From assembly GCA_910575035.1 (NCBI GenBank), contig CAJTDL010000023.1, forward strand, positions 1-64,000: a stretch of DNA of 64,000 nt. The letters run 5' to 3'. The notes under the pieces are model-generated. The model saw only the letters and a list, made by a program, of their open reading frames with translations, searched no databases and was not told the origin of the DNA. Source of the stretch: Lachnospiraceae bacterium (GTDB taxonomy: Bacteria; Bacillota; Clostridia; Lachnospirales; Lachnospiraceae). Position numbers and translations under genes: made by a program. Of the stretch, positions 36,220-45,302 are shown one piece after another (position 1 is the stretch's first letter; each line of letters opens with the position of its first letter).

Positions 36220-39200
36220 ATGCCTAAGAATCCAGAGATCAAAAAAGTATTAGTCATCGGCTCTGGCCCCATTGTCATCGGCCAGGCAGCGGAATTTGAT
36301 TATGCCGGGACCCAGGCCTGCCGTTCTTTAAAGGAAGAAGGCGTGGAGGTGGTATTGGTCAATTCCAACCCGGCCACCATTATGACGGACAAAGAGATTG
36401 CAGATGAGGTCTATATCGAGCCATTGACGGAAAAGGTTTTAGAGAAGATCATCCTAAGGGAAAAGCCAGACAGCGTCCTCCCCACCCTGGGCGGGCAGGC
36501 AGGCCTGAACCTGGGCATGGAGCTGGCAGAGTCCGGCTTTCTGGAGGCGCATGGCGTAAAGCTGATTGGCACCACCGCCGAAACCATTTTTAAAGCTGAG
36601 GACAGGCAGGCCTTCAAAGATGCCATGGAAAAAATAGGAGAACCCTGCGCCCCTTCCCTGGTGGTTCACAATGTGGAAGACGGCATCGCCTTCACCAATA
36701 CCATTGGATACCCAGTCGTGCTGCGCCCTGCCTATACCCTGGGGGGGAGCGGCGGCGGCATTGCCCATAATGAAACAGAGCTGATTGACATCCTAACCAA
36801 CGGCCTGCGCCTGAGCCGCGTTGGGGAAGTATTGGTGGAGCGCTGCATTGCGGGCTGGAAGGAGATTGAGTACGAGGTCATGCGGGATGCGGCGGGCAAC
36901 TGCATTACTGTCTGCAATATGGAAAATATTGACCCGGTAGGCGTCCACACAGGCGACAGCATTGTGGTGGCTCCTTCCCAGACCTTAGGAGATAAGGAAT
37001 ACCAGATGCTTCGGACTTCTGCCCTGAATATTATTTCCGAATTGAACATCACAGGCGGCTGCAATGTCCAGTATGCCCTGCACCCTGCCAGCTTTGAGTA
37101 CTGCGTGATCGAAGTGAACCCTCGTGTCAGCCGTTCCTCTGCGCTGGCCAGCAAGGCTACCGGGTATCCCATTGCCAAAGTGGCGGCTAAAATTGCGCTG
37201 GGCTACACCCTGGATGAGATTAAAAACGCCATTACCCAAAAAACCTATGCCAGCTTTGAGCCTATGTTGGATTATTGTGTGGTGAAGATCCCCCGGCTGC
37301 CCTTTGATAAATTTATTACAGCCAAACGCTCCCTGACCACCCAGATGAAAGCAACTGGTGAGGTTATGAGCATATGCACCAATTTCGAGGGTGCACTAAT
37401 GAAGGCCATCCGTTCCTTGGAGCAGCATGTGGACAGTATGATGTCCTATGATTTTTCTGCCCTTTCTGCGGAAGAACTGAAAGAACGCCTCCAGAAAGTA
37501 GACGACCGTCGGATTTGGGTCATTGCAGAAGCGCTGCGAAAGGGGATTTCCTATGAAGAAATCCATGCAATCACTAGGATAGACTGCTGGTTTATTGATA
37601 AGATCGCCATTCTGGTAGAAATGGAAGGCCGCCTGAAAAGCGAATCCCTGGATCCGGAATTGTTGAAGGAGGCCAAGCGGATGGAGTTCCCAGACTGCGT
37701 GATTGCATCCCTGGCAGGAAAGACGGAAATGGAAGTACGCAATTTGCGCTATCAGAACAACATTACGGCCGCCTTTAAAATGGTAGATACCTGTGCCGCT
37801 GAGTTTGCTGCTGAAACGCCGTACTATTATTCCTGCTTTGGCAGTGAAAATGAGGCCGTACAGACTGCTGGCCGCAAAAAAGTCCTGGTCTTAGGCTCCG
37901 GCCCCATCCGCATCGGGCAGGGCATTGAGTTTGACTATTGCTCCGTCCACTGCACCTGGGCATTTGCCAAAGAAGGCTATGAGACGATTATTGTCAACAA
38001 CAATCCGGAAACGGTGTCTACGGATTTTGATATTGCTGACAAGCTTTACTTTGAACCCTTAACTCCAGAGGATGTGGAGAGCATTGTGCGCCTGGAGAAG
38101 CCGGATGGCGCAGTGGTGCAGTTTGGCGGCCAGACAGCCATCAAATTAACAGAAAGCCTGATGAAAATGGGAGTTCCAATCTTAGGGACAAAGGCCGAGG
38201 ACGTAGATGCTGCCGAGGACCGTGAGCTCTTTGATAAGATCCTGGAGCAGACCCAGATCCCACGCGCTGCCGGAGGCACCGTATTCACTGCCAAGGAGGC
38301 AAAAAAAGTGGCGAACCATCTGGGTTACCCTGTTTTAGTCCGCCCGTCCTATGTATTAGGCGGCCAGGGAATGCAGATTGCCTATTCTGACCAGGAAATC
38401 GAAGAATTTATGGAAATCATTAACCGAATCGCCCAGGATCACCCGATTCTGGTAGATAAGTACCTGCAGGGAAAAGAGATTGAAGTAGACGCCGTATGCG
38501 ATGGCACAGACATCCTGATCCCAGGCATTATGGAGCATATTGAGCGCACAGGCGTCCATTCTGGCGACAGTATTTCCGTTTATCCTGCGCCCACCATCAG
38601 CCAGGAGGTGAAGGCCAAGATCGTAGAGTACACCCGCCGCCTGGCCAAAGCCCTCCATGTGGTAGGCCTGATCAATATCCAGTTTATCGCCATGGAAAAC
38701 GACGTTTATGTGATTGAGGTAAATCCCCGTTCCTCCCGGACGGTTCCCTATATCAGCAAAGTTACAGGCATCCCCATCGTAGACCTTGCCACCCAGGTGA
38801 TTATCGGCAACACCCTAAAAGGCATGGGCTACCCCACCGGCCTTGCGCCGGAAGCAGAATATGTGGCCATCAAAATGCCTGTATTCTCTTTTGAAAAGCT
38901 GCGGGGCGCAGAGATTAGCTTAGGGCCGGAAATGAAGTCCACAGGGGAATGCTTAGGGATTGGCAAAACCTTTGACGAGGCTCTTTACAAAGCTTTCTTA
39001 GGGGCTGGCGTCCAGCTTCCCAAATATAAGCAGATGATCATGACGGTAAAGGATGCTGACAAGCCTGAGTCCGTAGATGTGGCAAAACGCTTTGAGGCTC
39101 TGGGCTATAAGATTTATGCAACCCGCAGCACTGCCAAGTACCTGCAGAAAAATGGCGTCAACGCAAGGCGCATCAATAAGATTTCCCAGGAATCCCCCAA

Positions 39201-39429
39201 TGTGATGGACTTAATCCTGGGGCATAAGATTGACCTGGTGATAGATACCCCTACCCAGGGGCGTGATAAGAGCCGGGACGGTTTTTTGATCCGCCGTAAC
39301 GCCATTGAGACCGGCGTCTACTGCATTACGGCCATGGATACGGCCCATGCCTTGGCCCGCAGCCTGGAGCATGCTAATATAGGAGGGGAGCTGAGCCTGG
39401 TAGACATTGCAAAGGTGAAAAATATTTAA
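36220..39429 (+). CDS. carB: carbamoyl-phosphate synthase large subunit
   Basis: The 1069-residue synthetase is built of two homologous halves. Each starts with the KVLVIGSGPIVIGQ / KVLVLGSGPIRIGQ motif (residues ~9 and ~554) and has its own ATP-grasp domain with the RPAYTLGGSGGG and RPSYVLGGQGMQ loops. The C-terminal ~130 residues (residue ~935 onward, MGYKIYATRSTAKYL-like region) form the allosteric MGS-like domain where UMP/ornithine bind in other species. Full length, no defects seen. Confidence 0.97.
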   Translation: MPKNPEIKKVLVIGSGPIVIGQAAEFDYAGTQACRSLKEEGVEVVLVNSNPATIMTDKEIADEVYIEPLTEKVLEKIILREKPDSVLPTLGGQAGLNLGMELAESGFLEAHGVKLIGTTAETIFKAEDRQAFKDAMEKIGEPCAPSLVVHNVEDGIAFTNTIGYPVVLRPAYTLGGSGGGIAHNETELIDILTNGLRLSRVGEVLVERCIAGWKEIEYEVMRDAAGNCITVCNMENIDPVGVHTGDSIVVAPSQTLGDKEYQMLRTSALNIISELNITGGCNVQYALHPASFEYCVIEVNPRVSRSSALASKATGYPIAKVAAKIALGYTLDEIKNAITQKTYASFEPMLDYCVVKIPRLPFDKFITAKRSLTTQMKATGEVMSICTNFEGALMKAIRSLEQHVDSMMSYDFSALSAEELKERLQKVDDRRIWVIAEALRKGISYEEIHAITRIDCWFIDKIAILVEMEGRLKSESLDPELLKEAKRMEFPDCVIASLAGKTEMEVRNLRYQNNITAAFKMVDTCAAEFAAETPYYYSCFGSENEAVQTAGRKKVLVLGSGPIRIGQGIEFDYCSVHCTWAFAKEGYETIIVNNNPETVSTDFDIADKLYFEPLTPEDVESIVRLEKPDGAVVQFGGQTAIKLTESLMKMGVPILGTKAEDVDAAEDRELFDKILEQTQIPRAAGGTVFTAKEAKKVANHLGYPVLVRPSYVLGGQGMQIAYSDQEIEEFMEIINRIAQDHPILVDKYLQGKEIEVDAVCDGTDILIPGIMEHIERTGVHSGDSISVYPAPTISQEVKAKIVEYTRRLAKALHVVGLINIQFIAMENDVYVIEVNPRSSRTVPYISKVTGIPIVDLATQVIIGNTLKGMGYPTGLAPEAEYVAIKMPVFSFEKLRGAEISLGPEMKSTGECLGIGKTFDEALYKAFLGAGVQLPKYKQMIMTVKDADKPESVDVAKRFEALGYKIYATRSTAKYLQKNGVNARRINKISQESPNVMDLILGHKIDLVIDTPTQGRDKSRDGFLIRRNAIETGVYCITAMDTAHALARSLEHANIGGELSLVDIAKVKNI

Positions 39430-39467
39430 GGCGGCCAGCCCTGTGCAGACAGAAGGGCAAGGCTGCC

Positions 39468-39542
39468 CCGGCGGTTAAATGCCAGATTTTATTACTCCGG
39501 CGGTTAAATACCAGATTTTATTACTCCGGCGGTTAAATACCA
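39468..39542. repeat. 29-bp tandem repeat, 2.6 copies
   Basis: Units of 29 bp start at 39468, 39497 and 39526 (partial), each beginning CCGGCGGTTAAAT and continuing CCAGATTTTATTACT. The third unit runs straight into the left arm of the inverted-repeat element that follows. Confidence 0.85.
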
Positions 39543-39760
39543 ATGTATCTTGCTTGGCTAAATTCCTATCTGCTGCGTTGTGCCCGATAAAGCGGGGCGG
39601 ACCCTCATCAATCGGCGCAGAATCCGCTGCGCCTCATTCTTCCGCCTTGCATATGGAAATTTATGCCCGATAAAGCGGGGCAGGCCCTTCTACGCAATCT
39701 ATGGGTACAGCGCAGCAGATGGAATTTCCTCCAAGCAAGATATTAATATTTAACTGCTGG
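39526..39760. repeat. long imperfect inverted-repeat element (MITE-like)
   Basis: The left arm (39526-39581) and right arm (39708-39760) are imperfect inverted copies: GGTTAAATACCAATGTATCT, CTTGG and ATCTGCTGCG pair with their counterparts in CGCAGCAGAT, CCAAGCAAGATATT and ATTTAAC. Inside, TGCCCGATAAAGCGGGGC occurs twice as direct repeats (39581-39598 and 39664-39681). There is no coding sequence. It occupies most of the 363-bp carB-CYTH gap. Confidence 0.65.
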
Positions 39761-39792
39761 TGTACCGCCCAATCTATTCCATGCTGTGAAGC

Positions 39793-40239
39793 CTATGGCT
39801 TCTGGCTCAAAACGCTGTTATGGTACTCCATGGAATAAGTCACATCCTCCCCGAACCATTCTGGAGCCGCAAATGCAACGGCTTCCTCCTCCGTTTTAAA
39901 TTCTACCTCCCCCAAGACCAACCCTTTCAGCTTCCCGTCAAAAACATCCAATTCTAATGTAAGCCCTCCCTCTAAAGGAATCAAATACCTCTTTTTCACA
40001 ATTAAATTGCCATCCACCTTTGTCCGCAGATGCATATAGGCTTCTTCTGTCAATGGCAGATTATATTCCTCCCGCACCATAAGCCCCTTGGACTTATATG
40101 TAAGATAATATTCCTCATCCTGCCTGCGGATCCGCACCACCGGGCCTGTACAGAGATAGCCCTGCTCAATCTGGTGAGATGGAAAGCCTTCCAGATTCTC
40201 TGGCAAATCCTGAATCAGAAATTTACGTTCAATTTCCAT
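39793..40239 (-). CDS. CYTH-domain protein (triphosphate tunnel metalloenzyme)
   Basis: The 148-residue protein starts with the signature ExExK motif (MEIERKFLI). The tunnel-fold pattern of alternating charged strands follows: VVRIRRQDEEYYLTYKSKG, NLIVKKRYLIP, LTLELDVFDG, LVLGEVEFKTEEEA. Such proteins hydrolyse inorganic triphosphate or thiamine triphosphate, or make cAMP in other lineages; the bacterial short form is usually a triphosphatase. AGGAAGGAG sits at correct spacing before ATG 40239, nine codons inside the longest frame. Not obviously in an operon. Confidence 0.82.
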   Translation of the reverse strand: MEIERKFLIQDLPENLEGFPSHQIEQGYLCTGPVVRIRRQDEEYYLTYKSKGLMVREEYNLPLTEEAYMHLRTKVDGNLIVKKRYLIPLEGGLTLELDVFDGKLKGLVLGEVEFKTEEEAVAFAAPEWFGEDVTYSMEYHNSVLSQKP

Positions 40240-40384
40240 GCCTTTTCTCCTTCCTTGCAAATTCAACGTTACAAACCCAGTATATAAAACATCCCTCCAA
40301 ATGTAAATCCTTATTTCTCAATGAAAATCTATGGCGGCATTTCACTGCCCTGGCAAGTTATTTAATACGGAAGCAGCATATGTA

Positions 40385-40427
40385 CAAAAATCCCCCTGCC
40401 TTGATACGTTCCAAAGCAGGGGAATTT
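40385..40427 (-). terminator. terminator of the spore-protein gene
   Basis: On the minus strand ATTCCCCTGC pairs with GCAGGGGGAT across a 16-nt loop and is followed by TTTTT. Confidence 0.8.
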
Positions 40428-40470
40428 CTATTTCACATGGTTCAGTTCTATTGCATCCTGCAGCTCATGC

Positions 40471-40692
40471 TTACTGCTGTCCGCCGGACATCTGCTGTTC
40501 CTGTTTCATGATCATCTTCTTCACCATTTCTCCGCCGATAGACCCAGCCTGTGCAGAAGTCAGATCTCCATTATACCCTTCCTTTAAAGGTACGCCGATT
40601 TCAGATGCCACTTCCTGCTTAAAGCGGTTCATAGCCTCTTTTGCCTGCGGTACTGCCATTTTGCTTGTGTTAGAACCAGAATTACTAGCCAT
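40471..40692 (-). CDS. alpha/beta-type small acid-soluble spore protein
   Basis: This is a DNA-coating protein of dormant spores. The 73-residue product has the two conserved blocks: RFKQEVASEIGVPLKEGYNG, including the E-I-G site cut by the GPR protease at germination, and DLTSAQAGSIGGEMVKKMI. The C-terminus is Gln-rich. GGAGGT lies two bases before ATG 40698 but eight before ATG 40692, so the latter is chosen. It is strong evidence that the organism makes endospores. Confidence 0.95.
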   Translation of the reverse strand: MASNSGSNTSKMAVPQAKEAMNRFKQEVASEIGVPLKEGYNGDLTSAQAGSIGGEMVKKMIMKQEQQMSGGQQ

Positions 40693-41066
40693 GTTCATTC
40701 ACCTCCAAATTTTTTCCTTCTTGTTTTTCTGGCAGGGGCTCTATTCTGAAATGGCCTGCTTCACAAGCCGCTTCAAAACCTTGTCCCTTGCCATGATGTT
40801 ATTATTTACACAGATGGGAAAAATATAATGGAAATTTTTATAATTTCTGGATGATTTTTCCATTTGGGCATCGAAATGGATTGATGAGGCATATAGGGCG
40901 GCCGCGCTCTCCTGTGCGTCCAGGCGGGAGGCCATACATGGCAGTGTCAACCCTGGCATTACAGATAATGTCAAGGTTATATGGGGCAAATCGTGGCAGT
41001 AGGAGCAGTGGTTTACTATGGTTTTACTGACGTTTTTTAGTTTGCCATAACGCATGGAATAATCTG
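40693..41066. other. intergenic with one doubtful reading frame
   Basis: A 136-codon frame is open on the minus strand (41151-40741), but it overlaps the Rpn remnant, has no family resemblance and no ribosome site, and its composition is not protein-like. Nothing else is recognised here. Confidence 0.4.
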
Positions 41067-41537
41067 TTATTTTTTTGATAGATTCAAATAAAGGGCAATA
41101 CGCTGCGCCTGTGGGATTTTTAATAAATCCATAGCTTTTTCGGCCGTACATCCCATGCTGTCCATCAGGTTATGGATATTGAGGATCATTGTTTCCTGCA
41201 GTCCCTCCTGCCTGCCTTCCTCTTTCAGCATTTCCATAGCTTCCGCTTCATTATATTCTGTCAGGCACATATCTTTCACCTCCGCCCTGTTGGCTGTTAT
41301 AAATTTTTTGATTTCAAAATCTTCCGGCATTTCATCAATGGCTCTGTCAATGGCACTGCCGATTTCCGCCTGCGTATCATTCTCATCAGTGCTGCCGTTT
41401 GCCTGGTTATTCCTGACCTGTGCTACAAACCATGCGTATTCCCCGAGCGGCCTGCACTTTGAGAGCATCTCCCTGTTATGCCCGTGGTTGATATTTATCA
41501 TCCGGACTTTTACTTCAATAGTTTTCTTATCCGCCAT
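41067..41537 (-). pseudogene. Rpn-family protein, C-terminal remnant
   Basis: Residues KKTIEVKVRMININHGHNRE, CRPLGEYAWFV, IDRAIDEMPEDFEIKKFI, ANRAEVKDMCLTEYNEAEAM and LKEEGRQEGLQE match the C-terminal half of the large Rpn/PD-(D/E)XK-like proteins of Lachnospiraceae. The N-terminal half carrying the nuclease core is missing. The upstream frame runs through unrelated sequence into MITE-1 copy D. ATG 41537 is only the first Met at the homology boundary, and a ribosome site is not convincing. Confidence 0.65.
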
Positions 41538-41637
41538 GCAGTTTTTCCTCCCGCAGTTCCATGTTCTTATTCTACAATGAAACCGGGCGGCCTGCAAGTG
41601 CTGCCTGTGGTGCATGGTTATCATATGAACCAGTACA

Positions 41638-41803
41638 TTACTATTCATGGATCAGGAATGCGCTGAACTGCGCATTCCGTGAGAACATGATTCAGGAGTG
41701 AGGGGCGATTTTTGCGCAGCAAAACTTTAAATATCGCCCCGAATTGTTGCTATGAGCGGCTCCCTGTTATCGTGCCTTATTTCCCCACCTCGTGAAAAGT
41801 AAC
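41638..41803 (+). mobile_element. MITE-1 copy D, right end altered
   Basis: The left part (TTACTATTCATGGATCAGG) and the internal hairpins GGAATGCGC/GCGCATTCC and GGGGCGAT/ATCGCCCC are intact. After GAGCGGCTCCC the sequence diverges, but it ends CGTGAAAAGTAAC, a degenerate terminal repeat. At 166 bp it is longer than complete copies (143-145 bp). No target duplication is visible. Confidence 0.75.
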
Positions 41804-41927
41804 CACAGATTCCTTAAAATTAGCCAGGTAAAATTATTTCTGCTGCAATAGCTGGAATTTACCGATATAATAAAAACAGGATATTAAACCTTCCGAAAGA
41901 GGATAATATACGCGGAAGGGAGAAAAC

Positions 41928-42558
41928 ATGCAGAAGAAGGCACCGGATTATGACAATGTGTTCAAGACTATGAAAAGCAAGCATAAGCGGCTTTTCATTT
42001 CGGTCATCAATGATATTTTTGGGAAAGAGTAGCCAATAGATACAAAGGTTGAAGTCCTGCTGTCAGAAGGATACCTGACGGAGGAGCAGACAGTGGATGG
42101 GAGCAGTGACATAAAGGAGCAGATTTCAGACTTTTTGATGAAGATTGAAGGCGAAGTCTATCTGCTGGAATGCCAGAGCTACGATGATGGCTCCATGGCA
42201 GTCAGGATTGCTGAGTATGCATTTATCGTTGCACGGCAGTTTGCATCATGGGATATCGGCCATCCCAATGCCAAGGTTTTCCATAATTTATGATGAGAAG
42301 GAAATAACGTCTGGGGACAGCATAGAAGATGCAGTAAAGGATCTGGAATATTTCAGGGACGAAATGGTGCGCCTGCATAAAGAAGGCGCACTGTCAGATG
42401 ATGAAATCGTAGACCAGATGGGATTTGTGAACACGATTGTTACACATATTACAAATGGGAATAAAAACGAAGAAAGGCTGGTGAATATCATGGGTGGGAC
42501 AGTGATTGAGACGGAATCAGAGAAACTAATTGGAAATCTCAGAATCCCCATCAAATAA
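41928..42558 (+). pseudogene. Rpn-family nuclease-like gene, broken
   Basis: ATG 41928 follows GGAAGGGAG. The translation MQKKAPDYDNVFKTMKSKHK, FISVINDIFGKE hits a TAG at 42030, then resumes in the same frame as PIDTKVEVLLSEGYLTEEQ, SSDIKEQISDFLMKIEGEVY, LLECQSYDDGSMAVRIAEYA, up to 42293. A second frame then provides the later part: IEDAVKDLEYFRDEMVRLHK and MGFVNTIVTHITNGNKNEER. Roughly 60-70 residues expected between them are missing. So there is one nonsense codon plus a frame-changing internal deletion. LLECQS may be part of the nuclease core. Confidence 0.75.
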
Positions 42559-42591
42559 ATTCCAAAATAAAAAATGTGATTTAAGGCAGGG

Positions 42592-42625
42592 AATCCCCAG
42601 AAGAGAAAACCTTCTGGGGATTTTT
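42592..42625 (+). terminator. intrinsic terminator
   Basis: AATCCCCAGAAG (42592-42603) pairs with CTTCTGGGGATT, followed by TTTT. It closes the broken Rpn gene. Confidence 0.9.
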
Positions 42626-42775
42626 CTATGACCAGGAATTTTCTTGGTGATTGTTATAGGCGGCTTTTCTGCCTGACGTATCCGTACACGGCTTCCCTGG
42701 GATTTTCCAGACCCTCCCGATTCGGAATGCTTTCACCTCCCCTATATTTAACAGCCTGTCAGCTGTCTCTATCAT

Positions 42776-42810
42776 CCCTTAAGTTACTGCCATTGGCCAT
42801 GAACAGTAAC
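42776..42810 (+). mobile_element. fragment of the nested MITE composite
   Basis: CCCTTAAGTTACTG, then CATTGGCCATGAACAGTAAC, reproduces the right junction of the composite at 60968-61002 (31-33 of 35 bases), including both the MITE-2 end and the MITE-1 end. The rest of both elements is absent or too diverged. Confidence 0.7.
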
Positions 42811-42848
42811 ACGGTCTTCCAGCTCTCCAATTTATACATCCAGAGAAT

Positions 42849-42877
42849 TTGCGTTACAGAAAAAAGTATGATAAAAT
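42849..42877 (+). promoter_or_regulatory. promoter of the four-component sensor operon
   Basis: TTGCGT (42849-42854) and TAAAAT (42872-42877) are 17 bp apart, about 87 bp before the first gene. Confidence 0.6.
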
Positions 42878-42964
42878 CTACCTGTAAATAGTTATCCACT
42901 GCCGCAGGCCAATAGGCTCACGGCACAAAATATAAAATATTTCAGCAGACAGCAGGAGGGCTCC

Positions 42965-43963
42965 ATGCATCCCAAAAAAAACATAGAATATGAAAAGTAC
43001 TTCAAAAAATTCTTTTGGCCATTGCTTTTCCTGGCGGACATTCTTTTGATAGGAATTTTATTTTCACCCTATTTTATGAAGCGGGACTATTCTGCGAACC
43101 AGAAGGAAAACGCCCGCTTGATCGGGGTAAGCTATATGACCATGAACAATGAATTTTATAAAATTATGAGCGAGGAGATCGGCGCCCGTATTGAAGCGGA
43201 AGGGGATAAACTGATGTTCCGCGACCCTGCCCTGGATGCAGGCAGGCAAAAGGAGCAGATACAGGAAATGCTGGATCAGGGCATTGACCTTCTGGTCATA
43301 ACACCTGTGGAGTGGGAGAGCCTGGCCTCCATTTTGGAGAAGGCAAAGGCGCAGGGCGTGCGGATTGTGGTGTTAGACACCAATGTCTATGAGGAAGACC
43401 TGGCAGACTGCACCATTACTTCAGATAATTACTGTGCAGGAAAAATTGTGGGCGAGTATTTTTTGCAAAAATGCAAAAGCGCAAAACTGATCATTATGAC
43501 CCATGAAACCACAAAGTCCGGCCAAGACAGGGTCCAGGGATTCCTGGATGTGGTTGGAGGGCAAAAAGGCATTGAGATTGTGCAGAAAATCGAATGCGAA
43601 GGCCAGTTGGAGATTGCCATGCCAAGGCTGCAGGAGGTTATTGACCAGGGCGTGGAGTTTGACAATATATTTTGCCTGAATGACCTGGCAAGCGTAGGCG
43701 TAGTGGCTGCCCTGGAGAAAAACCATATGGAGAAAGGGATTGGTGTATATGGGGTAGACGCCTCCCCGGATTCCAAGGCGCTGATCAAAGAAGGGATGAT
43801 GGGGGCGTCTGCCGCGCAGTTCCCGTCTAAGATTGGCAGTAAGGCCGCAGATGTGATCTATAAGCTGCTGGCAGGGGAGGAAGTGGAAAAGAATATACTG
43901 GTGCCCGTGGAGCTGATCACACAGGACAATGTGGATGCATTTGGGATTGACAGATGGCAGTGA
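42965..43963 (+). CDS. membrane-anchored periplasmic-binding-protein-like sugar sensor (LevQ/LevT-like)
   Basis: The 332-residue protein has one N-terminal uncleaved helix (FFWPLLFLADILLIGILFS, residues ~17-36) and a type I sugar-binding domain facing outside. Its motifs are LIGVSYMTMNNEFYKIMSEE, GIDLLVITPVEWESL, ITSDNYCAGKIVGEYF and NIFCLNDLASVGVVAALEK, of the ribose-binding kind. No ABC permease or ATPase is nearby; instead a histidine kinase follows after 16 bp. I infer a ligand sensor rather than a transporter part. The ribosome site is GCAGGAGGGC. Confidence 0.82.
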   Translation: MHPKKNIEYEKYFKKFFWPLLFLADILLIGILFSPYFMKRDYSANQKENARLIGVSYMTMNNEFYKIMSEEIGARIEAEGDKLMFRDPALDAGRQKEQIQEMLDQGIDLLVITPVEWESLASILEKAKAQGVRIVVLDTNVYEEDLADCTITSDNYCAGKIVGEYFLQKCKSAKLIIMTHETTKSGQDRVQGFLDVVGGQKGIEIVQKIECEGQLEIAMPRLQEVIDQGVEFDNIFCLNDLASVGVVAALEKNHMEKGIGVYGVDASPDSKALIKEGMMGASAAQFPSKIGSKAADVIYKLLAGEEVEKNILVPVELITQDNVDAFGIDRWQ

Positions 43964-43979
43964 GAGGGGAGGGATTGGG

Positions 43980-45302
43980 ATGGATGAGAGCCGTTATTCC
44001 GGCTACACCCTTGTGGTTATGAAAAATTTGAACCTGTTTACTATTTTGTATATAGCCGTTATCATGTCCAGCAGCCTGTCTGGCTATATACAGGAAAATT
44101 CCGCATTGGCCTTTCTGGCGAAGGTTGACCAGATGCCTATGGTGGGATGGAAGGTGCCTGTAGTCTCTATGGGGCTGTATATTGCCTTCCTGCTGGTGCT
44201 GTATCTGCAGAGCGAGAGCAACCTGAGCCTGTTTTTAAAGGTCTGCCTGGAGCTTGCTATCAGCTTTTATATCAGCTATGTAATCGGGTTCAGCTATACG
44301 GGCATTGTGCTGCTGATCCTTGCAGATACCATGCGGTATTTCCCAAAATCGAGGGCCAGGCTGCTTTTTATGGTATTTATCAGCATCTTCTATTTGCTGA
44401 TAGATTATAACCTGCTTTCGGCATATTATGGCGTGGCGCCTTTGGAGGCTTATCTGGGCTATTACCAAACAGAAATAAGCTCTGTGCTGCTGGGGCTGAA
44501 AAATGTACTGAACTCTTTGAATATGCTGGTGTTTTTGGTTTATATCATATTGCTGGTGCGTATGCAGTTCAGTGAGAAGGAGCGGGTGTTGGCATTGAAC
44601 GAGCAGCTGAATGCAACCAATGAGGAGCTGCGGTGTGCCAATATGCAGCTGGAGGAATATGCAAAGGAGTCAGAGAAGGCGGCGGAGGCCAGGGAGCGGA
44701 ACCGCCTGGCCAGGGAAATCCATGATACCCTGGGGCATGCGCTGACGGGGATTATCACAGGGATTGAGGCTTGCACCACGCTGATGGATGTGGCGCCAGA
44801 GGCTACGAAAGAACAGCTGAAGGCCATTGCGGAAGTGGCAAGGCAAGGGGTGATCGATGTACGGCGGTCTGTAAAGGCGCTGCGGCCAGATGCTTTGGAG
44901 AAATTTAATCTGGAAAAGGCCTTGGCGCAGGCGATTCAGGAAATGAAGCGGGCCACAAATGCAGAGATTTCCTATCAGTGTTCCGCAAAGCTGAACTGTT
45001 TTGATGAGGATGAGGAAAATATTATCTACCGCATCGTGCAGGAATGCATCACCAATTCCATCCGGCATGGGAAGGCCAGCAAAATCCAGATCCAAATTGG
45101 CAGGGAATTTGAGATTTTAAAGATTTGCATTAAGGACAATGGGATTGGGTGCAGCAATGTCCATAAGGGGTTTGGGCTGCACCATATGGAAGAACGGCTG
45201 GATCTGCTGGGCGGCAGCCTTTCCTACCATGGAGAGGATGGGTTTGCCGTTGAGGCGCAGCTGCCAATTCGATGGGGGACGGAGGAGAAAAAGCATGATT
45301 AA
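43980..45302 (+). CDS. sensor histidine kinase, NarL/DesK-type (HisKA_3)
   Basis: The 440-residue kinase has about six membrane helices (residues ~18-195; e.g. LFTILYIAVIMSS, YIAFLLVLYL, LVFLVYIILLV) with little extracellular domain. A coiled coil (~197-240) follows, then the HisKA_3 box REIHDTLGHALTG with phospho-acceptor His248, and a HATPase_c domain with YRIVQECITNSIRHGKAS, IKDNGIGC and GFGLHHMEERL. The lack of an own sensor domain fits sensing through the neighbouring binding proteins. ATG 43980 follows GGAGGG; the 3' end overlaps the regulator gene by 8 bases. Confidence 0.88.
   Translation: MDESRYSGYTLVVMKNLNLFTILYIAVIMSSSLSGYIQENSALAFLAKVDQMPMVGWKVPVVSMGLYIAFLLVLYLQSESNLSLFLKVCLELAISFYISYVIGFSYTGIVLLILADTMRYFPKSRARLLFMVFISIFYLLIDYNLLSAYYGVAPLEAYLGYYQTEISSVLLGLKNVLNSLNMLVFLVYIILLVRMQFSEKERVLALNEQLNATNEELRCANMQLEEYAKESEKAAEARERNRLAREIHDTLGHALTGIITGIEACTTLMDVAPEATKEQLKAIAEVARQGVIDVRRSVKALRPDALEKFNLEKALAQAIQEMKRATNAEISYQCSAKLNCFDEDEENIIYRIVQECITNSIRHGKASKIQIQIGREFEILKICIKDNGIGCSNVHKGFGLHHMEERLDLLGGSLSYHGEDGFAVEAQLPIRWGTEEKKHD

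Noticed and set aside
40741-41151. 136-codon open frame on the minus strand upstream of the spore-protein gene
   Set aside because: It overlaps the end of the Rpn remnant, has no ribosome site or family resemblance, and its composition is not protein-like.
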